The position numbers and the translations under genes are program-made. From Arenibacter sp. 6A1 (GTDB taxonomy: Bacteria; Bacteroidota; Bacteroidia; Flavobacteriales; Flavobacteriaceae): 64,000 nt of DNA. The stretch is taken from contig NZ_JAAXCQ010000001.1 in assembly GCF_012272855.1 (NCBI RefSeq), positions 124,001-188,000 of the forward strand, read 5' to 3'. Each line of letters begins with the position of its first letter. The stretch's first letter is position 1. This document shows, in pieces, positions 1 through 8,711 of the stretch. A model generated the notes under the pieces. The model did no database searches and had not been told where the DNA came from. It was given only the letters and a program-made list of their open reading frames with translations.

Positions 1-51
1 TAAAAGATTATTTGCGTAAATTTAAAGAAACCAAAACCTAAACCACTAATT

Positions 52-2760
52 ATGAGACTATCATTTTTTTTAACTCTAGCATTTGTATTTCACCTCAATA
101 TACTACTGGGTCAGCTTACAGTAACAGGGACAGTTGTAGATGATAGCGGACAGGCGCTAGCAGGTGTTAATATTGTAGAAAAAGGCACCTCCAATGGTAC
201 CGCTACTGATTTTGATGGCAATTATCAAATTTCTGTCGCTCAAAATGCCACCCTTATTTTCAGCTACATCGGCTACAATACCACGGAAAAAATTGTCGAC
301 GGAAACGCGATAATCAATATTACCCTTGAAGAGGGAATGCTATTGTCCGAAGTACAGGTCGTCGGCTCCAGAAGCCCTAAAAGAACAGCTACGGACACTG
401 CTGTCCCAATCGACGTGCTCGATGTTGCCGAAATAGCCACTACCACCGGTAAAGTCGAAGTAAATGACATTCTTCAATATGCCGCCCCTTCCTTCAATGC
501 TAGCAAACAATCAGGATCGGACGGCGCAGATCATATCGTTCCGGCTTCCTTAAGAGGACTAGGACCAGACCAGACCTTAGTGCTTATTAACGGAAAAAGA
601 CGCCACCAATCTTCCTTAGTGAATATTTTTGGTACTCGAGGTCGTGGAAATTCTGGGACAGATCTAAATGCCATCCCCTCCTCTGCTATTAAAAGAATAG
701 AAGTTTTGCGCGATGGAGCTTCGGCACAATACGGGTCCGATGCTATTGCTGGAGTTATCAATATTGTCCTTAAAGATAATAGCCAAGGATTCACTGGCGG
801 CATTACCTATGGCGGAAACAGCACGGCAATTGGCAAAGGCTGGGCCGAAGAATCAGGAGAAACCCTGTACAACGTAGAAGGCAAAAATAGGTTGGACGGA
901 AAAAATAGAAATTTCGATGGTATCACAACCAAAATAGACGCTAATTACGGTATGGCCTTAGGACAAAACGGTGGCTTTGTAAATATTACAACAGAATTGC
1001 TTTCCAAAGAAAAAACCTTGAGACCAGGATTCTCATGGCGAAAAGGATACGGAAGTGCAGCCGTTGACGGATTTAATTTCATGATCAACTCTGCCGTTCC
1101 CGTGGGAGAGAATACAGAAATATATGCCTTTGGAGGAAGAAACTTTAGAGATACAGATGCCAATGCCTTTTCTAGGGACGCTTATGTTCAAGGTGATGCC
1201 GATGCCTCGGACAATAGAACAGTCCCTAGCCTGTACCCAAATGGATTTACACCTAGAATCACTTCCCTGATTACCGATGTATCTGTTTCGGCAGGGATCC
1301 GACATGAAATGGCAAACGGATGGAATGTAGATTTCAACAATACTTACGGTAAAAACAATTTTCACTATTACATCAAGGAAAGCAACAATGCTTCTATGAA
1401 GGAAGCATCTCCTACGGATTTTGATGCTGGAGGCCACTTTTTAGCAATGAACACTACCGGATTGGAATTCAACAAATATTTTGAGGATATTGCTTCTGGA
1501 CTTAATATCGCTTATGGCTTGGAGTATAGAACTGAAAATTTCGGAATTTTTGCCGGAGAAGAATCCTCTTACGCCCTATATGACAACAACGGAACTCCTA
1601 TTAGCAACCCCGCTTCACAAACTGTGGCCACCGACGGAAATGGTCAAGACCTACCTGGAGGCTCCCAAGGATTTCCAGGCTATAGCCCAGATAACGAAGT
1701 AGATAGAAGCAGATCTAATTACGGGATATATGTGGACTCAGAATTAAATATTACGGACGACTTTATGGTTGCAGGAGCCTTGCGCTTTGAAGATTATAGT
1801 GATTTTGGCAACACCTTTAACTTCAAATTGGCCAGTAGATATAAAATCAACAACGACTTATCCTTAAGAGGCTCCATTTCTACTGGTTTTAGAGCCCCTT
1901 CTTTAGCACAGCTATATTACAACCTAATTTTCAATAACATTGTAGCAGGGGAGTCTGTCCCTTCCTTACTATCTGCCAACAATAGTACGGTGACTAAGGC
2001 TTTTGGCATAGGCCAATTAAACGAGGAGAAAGCTTTCAATGCTAGCTTAGGCTTTACTTATAAAAAAAAGGGCTTTACCGCTACCATAGACGCCTACTCG
2101 ATTACTGTTAAGGACAGGATTATTTTAACTGACAACTTTACTGACCAAACTGTTTTAGACCCTCTAAAGGTAGACGCTGCCCAATTTTTCGCCAATGGGG
2201 TAGACACAAGAACATCTGGTCTCGATATGGTATTTTCTTATGAAACTTGGGTAGGCGAAGCTGGAAAAATAAAAGTAGGACTTATCGGAAACATAAACGA
2301 TCTAAAAATAAAAGAGATCAACAATGGCAACCTCAACCAGTTCACCTTTTTTGGCCCCTTTTCCCAAGCTTATTTAAAAGCCGCCGCACCGGATTATAAA
2401 TTTGGTTTAAACATGGGGTATTCTTCGGAAAAATTCGATGCCAACCTAAGTCTAACACAATTTAGTGAAGTTACCCTACAAGATTTTCAATGGGTAGAAA
2501 CACCAGCTACCACCCAAGCTGAGGCAGACGCCTTATTCCCTGTTGCCACGGATATTTACAAAGCTAAAATGGTAACCGACGCCAGCGTGGGATACAAGCT
2601 CAATAGCAACCTCAAGTTTACAGTAGGTGCCAATAACCTATTCAACATTTACCCTACTTCTCAATTTGATGGCTGGACAGATCAAGGAGGTCTGGCCGAC
2701 TCTGTTCAAATGGGATCGGACGGCACCTATGTCTTTGGGAGATTGAATTTTAACTTCTAA
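52..2760 (+). CDS. TonB-dependent receptor with carboxypeptidase-regulatory-like N-terminus
   Basis: Outer-membrane receptor for active, TonB-driven uptake; the substrate is unknown. The 902 residues begin with a signal peptide (about 1-20, ending LLGQ), then a carboxypeptidase-D-regulatory-like beta domain (about 22-95, GTVVDDSGQALAGVNI). The plug follows (about 105-240, with the typical RIEVLRDGASAQYGSDAIAG stretch), then a long beta-barrel ending in FNF, as outer-membrane barrels do. No SusD-like lipoprotein follows, so this is not a standard SusC/SusD glycan pair. It stands alone, with a strong terminator directly downstream. Confidence in the family is high; the ligand cannot be read from sequence. 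Confidence 0.95.
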   Translation: MRLSFFLTLAFVFHLNILLGQLTVTGTVVDDSGQALAGVNIVEKGTSNGTATDFDGNYQISVAQNATLIFSYIGYNTTEKIVDGNAIINITLEEGMLLSEVQVVGSRSPKRTATDTAVPIDVLDVAEIATTTGKVEVNDILQYAAPSFNASKQSGSDGADHIVPASLRGLGPDQTLVLINGKRRHQSSLVNIFGTRGRGNSGTDLNAIPSSAIKRIEVLRDGASAQYGSDAIAGVINIVLKDNSQGFTGGITYGGNSTAIGKGWAEESGETLYNVEGKNRLDGKNRNFDGITTKIDANYGMALGQNGGFVNITTELLSKEKTLRPGFSWRKGYGSAAVDGFNFMINSAVPVGENTEIYAFGGRNFRDTDANAFSRDAYVQGDADASDNRTVPSLYPNGFTPRITSLITDVSVSAGIRHEMANGWNVDFNNTYGKNNFHYYIKESNNASMKEASPTDFDAGGHFLAMNTTGLEFNKYFEDIASGLNIAYGLEYRTENFGIFAGEESSYALYDNNGTPISNPASQTVATDGNGQDLPGGSQGFPGYSPDNEVDRSRSNYGIYVDSELNITDDFMVAGALRFEDYSDFGNTFNFKLASRYKINNDLSLRGSISTGFRAPSLAQLYYNLIFNNIVAGESVPSLLSANNSTVTKAFGIGQLNEEKAFNASLGFTYKKKGFTATIDAYSITVKDRIILTDNFTDQTVLDPLKVDAAQFFANGVDTRTSGLDMVFSYETWVGEAGKIKVGLIGNINDLKIKEINNGNLNQFTFFGPFSQAYLKAAAPDYKFGLNMGYSSEKFDANLSLTQFSEVTLQDFQWVETPATTQAEADALFPVATDIYKAKMVTDASVGYKLNSNLKFTVGANNLFNIYPTSQFDGWTDQGGLADSVQMGSDGTYVFGRLNFNF

Positions 2761-2780
2761 AACATATGTTTTCAAAAAAA

Positions 2781-2815
2781 ATAAAACCCGCAGTTTGCGG
2801 GTTTTATTTTTTTAT
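2781..2815. terminator. Rho-independent terminator, probably bidirectional
   Basis: An 11-bp perfect stem (left arm 2781-2791, right arm 2797-2807) with a 5-base loop is followed by a T-rich run. It lies 20 bases after the TonB receptor stop and 35 bases before the convergent ferredoxin stop. A-rich sequence on the left supplies a T-tract for the minus strand too. Confidence 0.9.
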
Positions 2816-2842
2816 TTACTAGGATAGGAAATAAATCTATAC

Positions 2843-3193
2843 TTATTCCGGATGCATAAAACGCTGCTTTCCTAAAAGAACCTCTTCGGTCTCTACGTTG
2901 CTATCATCGGGCACACAACAGTCTACCGGACATACCGCAGCACACTGTGGCTCCTCGTGAAAACCTTGACATTCTGTACATTTGTCTGGTACTATGTAGT
3001 AAATTTCATCACTAACTGGCTCTTGCGACTCATCGGCATCGACTTCTTTGCCATCAGGTAAGACTACCTTGCCTTTTAGTGATGTACCATCACTATAACG
3101 CCAATCATCTGCACCTTCATAAATTGCAGTATTTGGACACTCAGGTTCACATGCTCCACAATTTATACACTCATCTGTTATTATAATTGCCAT
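2843..3193 (-). CDS. 2[4Fe-4S] ferredoxin
   Basis: Small electron carrier of 116 residues. The first cluster motif is C9-x2-C12-x2-C15-x3-C19-P. The second is C72-x2-C75-x8-C84-x3-C88-P, followed by C92 and C93; the long 8-residue spacing resembles Allochromatium/YfhL-type ferredoxins. An acidic insert (about 25-68) separates the two cluster regions and makes the protein longer than the usual 60-80 residues. It is divergent from the acyl-CoA reductase, with a consensus promoter in the 66-bp gap. The electron donor and acceptor are not identifiable here. Confidence 0.93.
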   Translation of the reverse strand: MAIIITDECINCGACEPECPNTAIYEGADDWRYSDGTSLKGKVVLPDGKEVDADESQEPVSDEIYYIVPDKCTECQGFHEEPQCAAVCPVDCCVPDDSNVETEEVLLGKQRFMHPE

Positions 3194-3223
3194 ATTTTTT
3201 TATTTCTAATGCTTACTTTTGCA

Positions 3224-3255
3224 CAAAGGTAAAGCCTAATAAAATCTTTTACAAA
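3224..3255 (-). promoter_or_regulatory. Bacteroidota-type promoter of the ferredoxin gene
   Basis: Read on the minus strand: TTTG (3252-3255), a 20-base spacer, then TACCTTTG (3224-3231). This matches the TTTG-N19-21-TAnnTTTG pattern of the primary Bacteroidota sigma factor. The start codon is 31 bases downstream. On the opposite strand TACTTTTG (3214-3221) is a candidate -7 box for the divergent acyl-CoA reductase, without a good -33 partner. Confidence 0.7.
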
Positions 3256-3259
3256 TATA

Positions 3260-4321
3260 ATGACAGACCTTACACATATATCAAACTCTTTTGTTAAACT
3301 TGGAAGTTTTTTTCATGAATATTACGAATATTCAAAGAATAATGCCGAAATAAACAGTAATCAACAATTATGGTTTCAAAAATTTGACGAAGCTATAACC
3401 TTGTCCGGACATAAAAACGGCTGGTTTACTAAAGAGAATATTCTTTATAGTCTTAAAAGTTGGGCCGAGCAACTGACGGCTGAAAATCTGGAAGAATGGC
3501 TTTCTGCCTATGAGATCGAGAAAAATCAACCAAAAACCGTTGCTATTATAATGGCTGGAAATATTCCTTTGGTAGGTTTTCATGACTTTTTGAGCACCTT
3601 AATTACTGGGAACAGAGTATTAATAAAATTGTCGTCCAATGACACTGTATTATTGCCCTGTGTAGCCCAATACTTGATCGAGTTAGAACCATCCCTGAGG
3701 GAGAAAATTGATTTTGCAGACGGAAAATTAGACTCTTTTGACGCGGTCATAGCTACTGGAAGCAATAACACATCGCGTTATTTTGAACACTACTTTAGCA
3801 AAAAACCCAACCTTATCCGTAAAAGCAGGAATTCTGTTGCGGTCCTTACCAATAAGGAGACCAAAGAACAACTGACTGCCTTAGGAGAGGATATTTTCAG
3901 ATACTATGGTTTAGGCTGCAGAAGTATTTCCAAAATATTTGTTCCTAGAAATTATAATTTTGATCAACTTTATGAGGCCATTTATAGTTATAAGGACATT
4001 TTAGACCAGGCCAAATTCTCCAATAATTACGACTACAATAAAGCTGTCTATTTAATGAGCGAATACAAAATTCTGGACAACGGTTTTTTAATGCTTAAGG
4101 AAGACGCTAATTACGCCTCCCCTATAGCTACTTTATTTTATGAATACTACGATTCTTTGGAAGAACTAAAAAACACACTATCAGCTCATAGTGAAAGATT
4201 GCAATGTATCGTAGCAGACGGTGTTTTAAAAGAAGAAGTTAAATTTGGCCACACACAAAAGCCTTCTTTAAAGGACTATGCAGACAACATAGACACCGTG
4301 GATTTTTTAATAAAAACTTAA
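3260..4321 (+). CDS. acyl-CoA reductase, LuxC-like
   Basis: Predicted NAD(P)H-dependent reductase of acyl-CoA or acyl thioester to aldehyde, of the LuxC/aldehyde-dehydrogenase superfamily, 353 residues and cytoplasmic. Visible features are the nucleotide-binding-type stretch VAIIMAGNIPLVGFHDF (about 94-110) and the candidate catalytic C220 in YYGLGCRS. It is shorter than LuxC of luminous bacteria (about 480), as usual for the Bacteroidota family. It is divergent from the ferredoxin and lies upstream of serC/serA. The true acyl substrate is unknown. Confidence 0.8.
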   Translation: MTDLTHISNSFVKLGSFFHEYYEYSKNNAEINSNQQLWFQKFDEAITLSGHKNGWFTKENILYSLKSWAEQLTAENLEEWLSAYEIEKNQPKTVAIIMAGNIPLVGFHDFLSTLITGNRVLIKLSSNDTVLLPCVAQYLIELEPSLREKIDFADGKLDSFDAVIATGSNNTSRYFEHYFSKKPNLIRKSRNSVAVLTNKETKEQLTALGEDIFRYYGLGCRSISKIFVPRNYNFDQLYEAIYSYKDILDQAKFSNNYDYNKAVYLMSEYKILDNGFLMLKEDANYASPIATLFYEYYDSLEELKNTLSAHSERLQCIVADGVLKEEVKFGHTQKPSLKDYADNIDTVDFLIKT

Positions 4322-4592
4322 TTTAAAAATACCTTTTTTATTTAGCCACATCCTTATAAATTTATCACCTTAATTTCTAGAAAGATTATAACGGTATTCA
4401 CCGAATACAACATTCTTAAAAAGGCCAAAATCCTTTAGAGGTGCAAAAAAATTCTTTCGCCAGAAAACAATAAACAGAACGAATAACAAAAACTCAAATA
4501 GTGACAGGGTGACATAATAGCATTTTAAGGCTTAACCACTATAGAACACCGATATACACTAAGGAGTTATTTTTAATAATAAACAGCAAGTA

Positions 4593-5657
4593 ATGAAAAA
4601 GCATAATTTTAGCGCAGGACCCTGCATTTTACCACAAGAAGTAATGATGAAAGCTTCTGAAGCCGTTTTAGATTTTAATGGTTCTGGACTTTCCTTAATA
4701 GAAATTTCACACAGAAGCAAGGATTTTGTGGCTGTCATGGAAAACGCAAGATCACTAGCTTTAGATCATCTAGGGCTAAAAGGAAAAGGATACCAAGCGT
4801 TATTCCTACAAGGAGGTGCCAGCATGCAATTTTTAATGGTTGCTTATAATTTGTTGGAGAAAAAAGCTGGTTACTTAAATACAGGAACATGGAGCAATAA
4901 CGCTATTAAAGAAGCAAAGCTTTTTGGCGATGTAATAGAAGTTGCATCTTCCAAGGACAAGGGGTATAATTATATTCCGAAGGGTTTTTCGGTGCCAAAT
5001 GACTTGGATTATCTACACATAACTTCCAACAACACTATTTATGGTACACAGATGAAGTCATTCCCTAAGGGAAATATGCCTTTAATATGTGATATGAGTT
5101 CGGATATCTTTTCAAGACAATTAGATTTCTCACAATTCGATTTAATCTATGCAGGAGCACAAAAAAATATGGGGCCCGCTGGTACCACTTTAGTGGTCGT
5201 TAAAGAAGATATCTTAGGAAAGGTGACCAGAAAAATACCTTCTATCCTAAATTACCAATTGCAGATAGAAAAAGAAAGCATGTTTAACACACCTGCTGTT
5301 TTCCCTGTTTATGTCTCAATGCTAACCCTAGAGTGGTTGCAAAACTTAGGCGGCATAGCGGCTATAGAAAAAATAAACAACAAAAAAGCACAGTTATTAT
5401 ATTCAGAAATAGACCTAAACCCAATGTTTAAGGGCTACGCGAAAAAAGAAGACCGCTCCATTATGAACGCAACCTTTAATCTAACAAACGACAAGCTAAA
5501 AGAAGAATTCGACAGCATGTGTAAAGAAGGAGGCATAAACGGTTTAAACGGACATAGATCTGTAGGTGGCTATAGAGCTTCTATGTACAATGCCCTATCC
5601 TTAGATAGTGTTGGTGTTTTGGTAGATATCATGAGCGAGTTAGAGCGAAAAGGATAA
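4593..5657 (+). CDS. serC: 3-phosphoserine aminotransferase
   Basis: PLP enzyme that converts 3-phosphohydroxypyruvate and glutamate to O-phosphoserine, the second step of serine biosynthesis; it also acts in the pyridoxal phosphate pathway of many bacteria. The 354 residues match the family length. It opens with the diagnostic HNFSAGPCILP, contains the LQGGASMQF phosphate-cup region, and has the PLP lysine K191 in GAQKNMGPAG. It ends with the expected NGHRSVGGYRASMYN. It lies directly upstream of serA on the same strand. A weak 8-bp hairpin spans the stop codon. Confidence 0.97.
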   Translation: MKKHNFSAGPCILPQEVMMKASEAVLDFNGSGLSLIEISHRSKDFVAVMENARSLALDHLGLKGKGYQALFLQGGASMQFLMVAYNLLEKKAGYLNTGTWSNNAIKEAKLFGDVIEVASSKDKGYNYIPKGFSVPNDLDYLHITSNNTIYGTQMKSFPKGNMPLICDMSSDIFSRQLDFSQFDLIYAGAQKNMGPAGTTLVVVKEDILGKVTRKIPSILNYQLQIEKESMFNTPAVFPVYVSMLTLEWLQNLGGIAAIEKINNKKAQLLYSEIDLNPMFKGYAKKEDRSIMNATFNLTNDKLKEEFDSMCKEGGINGLNGHRSVGGYRASMYNALSLDSVGVLVDIMSELERKG

Positions 5658-5765
5658 TTTTTTCATCCTTTTACCACAGCTTGAACTAGCTTTAAAAAGT
5701 AACATAAATAATAATAAAAACGCCTTTTTTCAAGTTACATTGAAGAAACAAAAAGGCCACGACTT

Positions 5766-6716
5766 ATGAAAGTATTAGCAAACGACGGAATATCTAAAAG
5801 TGGACAAGAAGCCCTTAACAAGGCAGGTTTTGAAGTCTTAGAAGTAAATGTTGCCCAAGAGCAATTAGCCAAATACATCAACGACCAACAAGTTTCAGTT
5901 TTATTGGTACGTAGTGCCACAAAAGTCACAAAAGAGGTTTTGGACAACTGTCCGACACTTAAGATTATTGGTCGTGGTGGCGTTGGTATGGATAATATAG
6001 AAGTAGAATATGCCAGGTCTAAAGGCCTACATGTCATCAATACCCCTGCAGCTTCCTCATCTTCTGTAGCAGAATTAGTTTTTGCGCATCTGTTTAGCGG
6101 AGTTCGTTTTTTACACGATGCCAATAGAAATATGCCTCTAGAAGGAGATAGTAATTTTAAAAAACTAAAACAAGCCTACGCAAAAGGAGCCGAATTAAGA
6201 GGGAAAACTTTAGGCATCATTGGCTTTGGAAGAATTGGAAGCGAAACCGCAAAAATAGCCTTAGGGATAGGCATGAAAGTACAATTTGTTGATCCTGTTT
6301 TACAAGAAACAACCGTAACGGTTCCATTTTTTGATGGTCAATCTGTTTCTTTTAATTTAAAAAGCACTTCCTTAGAGGAGCTCTTAAAATCATCCGATTT
6401 TATAAGCCTCCATGTTCCTGCCCAAAACAGCTATTTAATCGGCAAAAAAGAATTTGACTTGATGAAGCCAGGTGTAGGTATTGTAAATGCTGCCCGTGGT
6501 GGGGTTTTGGATGAAGTTGCCCTTGTAGACGCCCTAGAAAGCGGAAAGGTTGCCTTTGCCGGTTTGGATGTTTTTGAAACAGAACCCAATCCAGAAATAA
6601 GGATCCTAATGCACCCAGATATTTCCTTAACCCCTCATATTGGTGCATCTACAGCAGAAGCCCAGGATAGAATTGGGTTAGAACTTGCTTCCCAGATCAT
6701 TACTATTTTTAATTAA
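5766..6716 (+). CDS. serA: D-3-phosphoglycerate dehydrogenase
   Basis: Oxidises 3-phosphoglycerate to 3-phosphohydroxypyruvate with NAD+, the committed step of serine synthesis. The 316 residues carry the D-2-hydroxyacid dehydrogenase fold. The nucleotide loop is GIIGFGRIG (about 150-158). The catalytic set is R244 (NAARGG), E273 (DVFETEP) and H291 (LTPHIGAS). The regulatory ACT and substrate-binding C-terminal domains of longer SerA proteins (about 410-530 residues) are absent, so serine feedback through an ACT domain is not expected. It follows serC by 108 bp, and the pair supplies phosphoserine. Confidence 0.93.
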   Translation: MKVLANDGISKSGQEALNKAGFEVLEVNVAQEQLAKYINDQQVSVLLVRSATKVTKEVLDNCPTLKIIGRGGVGMDNIEVEYARSKGLHVINTPAASSSSVAELVFAHLFSGVRFLHDANRNMPLEGDSNFKKLKQAYAKGAELRGKTLGIIGFGRIGSETAKIALGIGMKVQFVDPVLQETTVTVPFFDGQSVSFNLKSTSLEELLKSSDFISLHVPAQNSYLIGKKEFDLMKPGVGIVNAARGGVLDEVALVDALESGKVAFAGLDVFETEPNPEIRILMHPDISLTPHIGASTAEAQDRIGLELASQIITIFN

Positions 6717-6771
6717 TGATCACGGAAAGGCTCTTTTTTGTAACTTGTAAAAAACATTAATTCCACATATT

Positions 6772-7404
6772 ATGTCAGGATTATTAGATTTACTAAGCAG
6801 TTCCACTGGCCAGCAGCTGGTCAGTGGAGTTGCCTCACAAACAGGGCAACCCGAAAGCAAAACCGCAGAGGTTCTAGCCATGGCACTTCCGTTGATCATG
6901 GGTGCCATGAAAAAAAACGCAAGCTCTCCTAGTGGAGCACAAAGTTTAATGAGTGCCTTAAACACGAACCATGACGGGAGCCAATGGGACAATATAGGCC
7001 AAGTATTCAGTGGCGGGGTCAATGATTCGCTAAAGAAAGATGGAGCCGGCATACTGGGACATGTTTTTGGCAACAAACAGAGTACGGTCGAAAATGCCCT
7101 TAGCAAACAATCGGGAATGGACACCAGCACCATTGCAGAAATCCTTAAAATAGCCGCTCCTTTATTGATGGCTTACTTGGCTAAGAACAAGAAACAGTCT
7201 AATATCAATGACGCCAACGGCCTTTCCGGATTGCTCGGACAACTCCTCGGCGGACAATCTACCAAAAACCAAAGCCTGATCACAACCTTATTGGATGCCG
7301 ATGGAGATGGTAGTGTTTTGGACGATGTAGCCGGAATGGTGCTAGGCTCTAAGAAAAAGAAAGGTGGGTTAGGCGGATTAATGGGAGGGCTTTTTAAAAA
7401 ATAA
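6772..7404 (+). CDS. DUF937 domain-containing protein
   Basis: Cytoplasmic protein of unknown function, 210 residues. The DUF937 signature is recognisable: a SGLLDLLSSS start, helical repeats around ALPLIMGAMKKN, then a second helical block IAEILKIAAPLLMAYLAKN. The C-terminal third is Gly/Leu-rich (GLSGLLGQLLGG) and contains the acidic LLDADGDGSVLDDVAGM, which resembles a Ca-binding DxDGDG loop. It sits 55 bp after serA and is closed by its own terminator. No enzymatic role can be assigned. Confidence 0.85.
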   Translation: MSGLLDLLSSSTGQQLVSGVASQTGQPESKTAEVLAMALPLIMGAMKKNASSPSGAQSLMSALNTNHDGSQWDNIGQVFSGGVNDSLKKDGAGILGHVFGNKQSTVENALSKQSGMDTSTIAEILKIAAPLLMAYLAKNKKQSNINDANGLSGLLGQLLGGQSTKNQSLITTLLDADGDGSVLDDVAGMVLGSKKKKGGLGGLMGGLFKK

Positions 7405-7427
7405 GAGCTATTTTAACGATATTTTAG

Positions 7428-7461
7428 AAATGCCATTTGTTTCCCAAATGGCATTTTTTTT
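7428..7461 (+). terminator. Rho-independent terminator after the DUF937 gene
   Basis: A perfect 12-bp stem (7428-7439 with 7445-7456), a 5-base loop and an 8-T run. It lies 24 bases after the DUF937 stop and just 13 bases before the next start codon at 7475. Confidence 0.9.
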
Positions 7462-7474
7462 GTATCTTATCTTT

Positions 7475-7933
7475 ATGAAAATCTGGATAAAAGTAAGCGG
7501 TATTTTTGTATTAACGATGATTTTATCTCTCGCCAGCTGTAATAGCACAAAACAAGCGATTGCCGTTACGGACGAAGAGAAAGTTGCCTTTTCCCAAACC
7601 GAGGGTGATACCATTGCAATAGCAGACGAGAAGACTTCCTATGAAATACTTATCATAGAACCGGGATTTGATTTTTGGCTACAAAGTATCGCCAAACCCG
7701 AAGGTTATTATTCCCAATCATTTTTGGAAAACCGAAATCATTTATATGTGATCGAATGGAATTCAAGAGTTTTACAGCCTTTTAGATACGATCCTAACCT
7801 TTACGAGATGCAAATCGATTATAATCCACAAATAGATTATGGCTATGAAGTAAATTATAAGCTCTATAATTACTTCATTTACTTTCAGCGAAAGTACAAT
7901 CAACGCCTAGGTCCTTTTGTTCCTCGCATATAA
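7475..7933 (+). CDS. putative lipoprotein, DUF6146-like
   Basis: Exported lipoprotein of 152 residues, function unknown. I chose the ATG at 7475 because the upstream extension would run through the terminator hairpin and because MKIWIKVSG then begins a clean lipoprotein signal with lipobox LASC (Cys22). The mature protein is about 130 residues and rich in aromatic residues, with conserved-looking EWNSRVLQP and YEVNYKLYNYFIYFQRKYNQRLG blocks. I recall this as the DUF6146 family of Flavobacteriia, but the number is from memory. It precedes another small membrane protein. Confidence 0.72.
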   Translation: MKIWIKVSGIFVLTMILSLASCNSTKQAIAVTDEEKVAFSQTEGDTIAIADEKTSYEILIIEPGFDFWLQSIAKPEGYYSQSFLENRNHLYVIEWNSRVLQPFRYDPNLYEMQIDYNPQIDYGYEVNYKLYNYFIYFQRKYNQRLGPFVPRI

Positions 7934-7945
7934 AACTTATATTTG
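7916..7945 (+). promoter_or_regulatory. candidate promoter inside the 3' end of the lipoprotein gene
   Basis: TTTG (7916-7919), an 18-base spacer and TATATTTG (7938-7945) lie 20 bases before the start of the 106-residue membrane protein. The spacing is one base short of the usual range. Confidence 0.5.
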
Positions 7946-7965
7946 CTACCGATTTTATAAGATTT

Positions 7966-8286
7966 ATGAAGAAATTAAAAGAGCGATGGGGCGTTACCTC
8001 TAATTTGCAATTGGCCGTTATCTTTATGGTGTTTTCAATTACCGGTTCTTCAGCTGTGTTTGCAGCGAAACCTTTTCTTACATGGATTGGATTAGACCGT
8101 CATAATTTTTCGCCCGATTTTATTTGGGGAGGACTCCTTTATCTAACCTTTAGGATATTGTTGATTTTTCCAATATACCAGATCCTTTTAGTGATTTACG
8201 GATGGTTTTTTGGGCAGTTTAAATTCTTTTGGGCCTTCGAAAAAAAGATGCTGGCAAGATTAGGACTTGGCTTTCTTTTAAAATAA
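7966..8286 (+). CDS. small inner-membrane protein, DUF6787-like
   Basis: Membrane protein of 106 residues with three hydrophobic segments (about 16-38, 50-68 and 72-88). It opens with KKLKERWGVTSNLQLAVIF and ends in the basic-aromatic FKFFWAFEKKMLARLG. I recognise the pattern as a conserved Bacteroidota family (DUF6787 from memory) with no known function. It has its own candidate promoter inside the preceding gene. Confidence 0.7.
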   Translation: MKKLKERWGVTSNLQLAVIFMVFSITGSSAVFAAKPFLTWIGLDRHNFSPDFIWGGLLYLTFRILLIFPIYQILLVIYGWFFGQFKFFWAFEKKMLARLGLGFLLK

Positions 8287-8334
8287 ATACTCTCTCGCCT
8301 TTAAAATTATGCATTTGGGCTGTTATATTTTCAC

Positions 8335-8667
8335 GTGAATTTTAAATTAAAAAAATATATTTTTTCAATTCTTGCTATCTTATTGTTGGCCGCTATCAGT
8401 GTGCCTACAATACTAAAGATACAGCATGCTTTATATGAACATCAGAATTTTGTTTGCAAGGAAAAAGGAAGTTTACATGTTCATGAGATAGAATTTGAAT
8501 GTGATTTTGACACTTTAACCATTACCCATTACTATTTCTGGCCTTTTCAGGAATTCACTAGTTATTCGGCTGTTGAAAAAACTACCAAAATCATTAATTT
8601 CTATCAATTTCTAAGTAAATACCAAAAATTACATTTCTCTAGAAGAGGCCCTCCTTCTTTTTTATAA
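8335..8667 (+). CDS. small membrane-anchored His/Cys protein upstream of a metal-type TonB receptor
   Basis: Predicted exported or membrane-anchored protein of 110 residues with a GTG start; no ATG fits better, since the signal-anchor MNFKLKKYIFSILAILLLA follows immediately. The exported part contains candidate metal ligands spaced as H-x-H-E-(x5)-C (LHVHEIEFECDF) and a further THYY. The gene is 44 bp upstream of a receptor with a histidine-rich loop. Small proteins of this kind precede such receptors in other flavobacteria, by my recollection. A role in metal sensing or binding is inference. Confidence 0.6.
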   Translation: MNFKLKKYIFSILAILLLAAISVPTILKIQHALYEHQNFVCKEKGSLHVHEIEFECDFDTLTITHYYFWPFQEFTSYSAVEKTTKIINFYQFLSKYQKLHFSRRGPPSFL

Positions 8668-8711
8668 CACCAGTACTTACAATTATTTACATTTATTTTA
8701 AGTTTCAAGTT

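Noticed and set aside
5648-5672. terminator after serC
   Set aside because: The stem is only 8 bp, AT-rich and without a following T-run; readthrough into serA seems likely.
7430-7474. 15-residue N-terminal extension of the lipoprotein
   Set aside because: It would be encoded by the preceding terminator hairpin and T-tract; the ATG at 7475 gives a proper lipoprotein signal.
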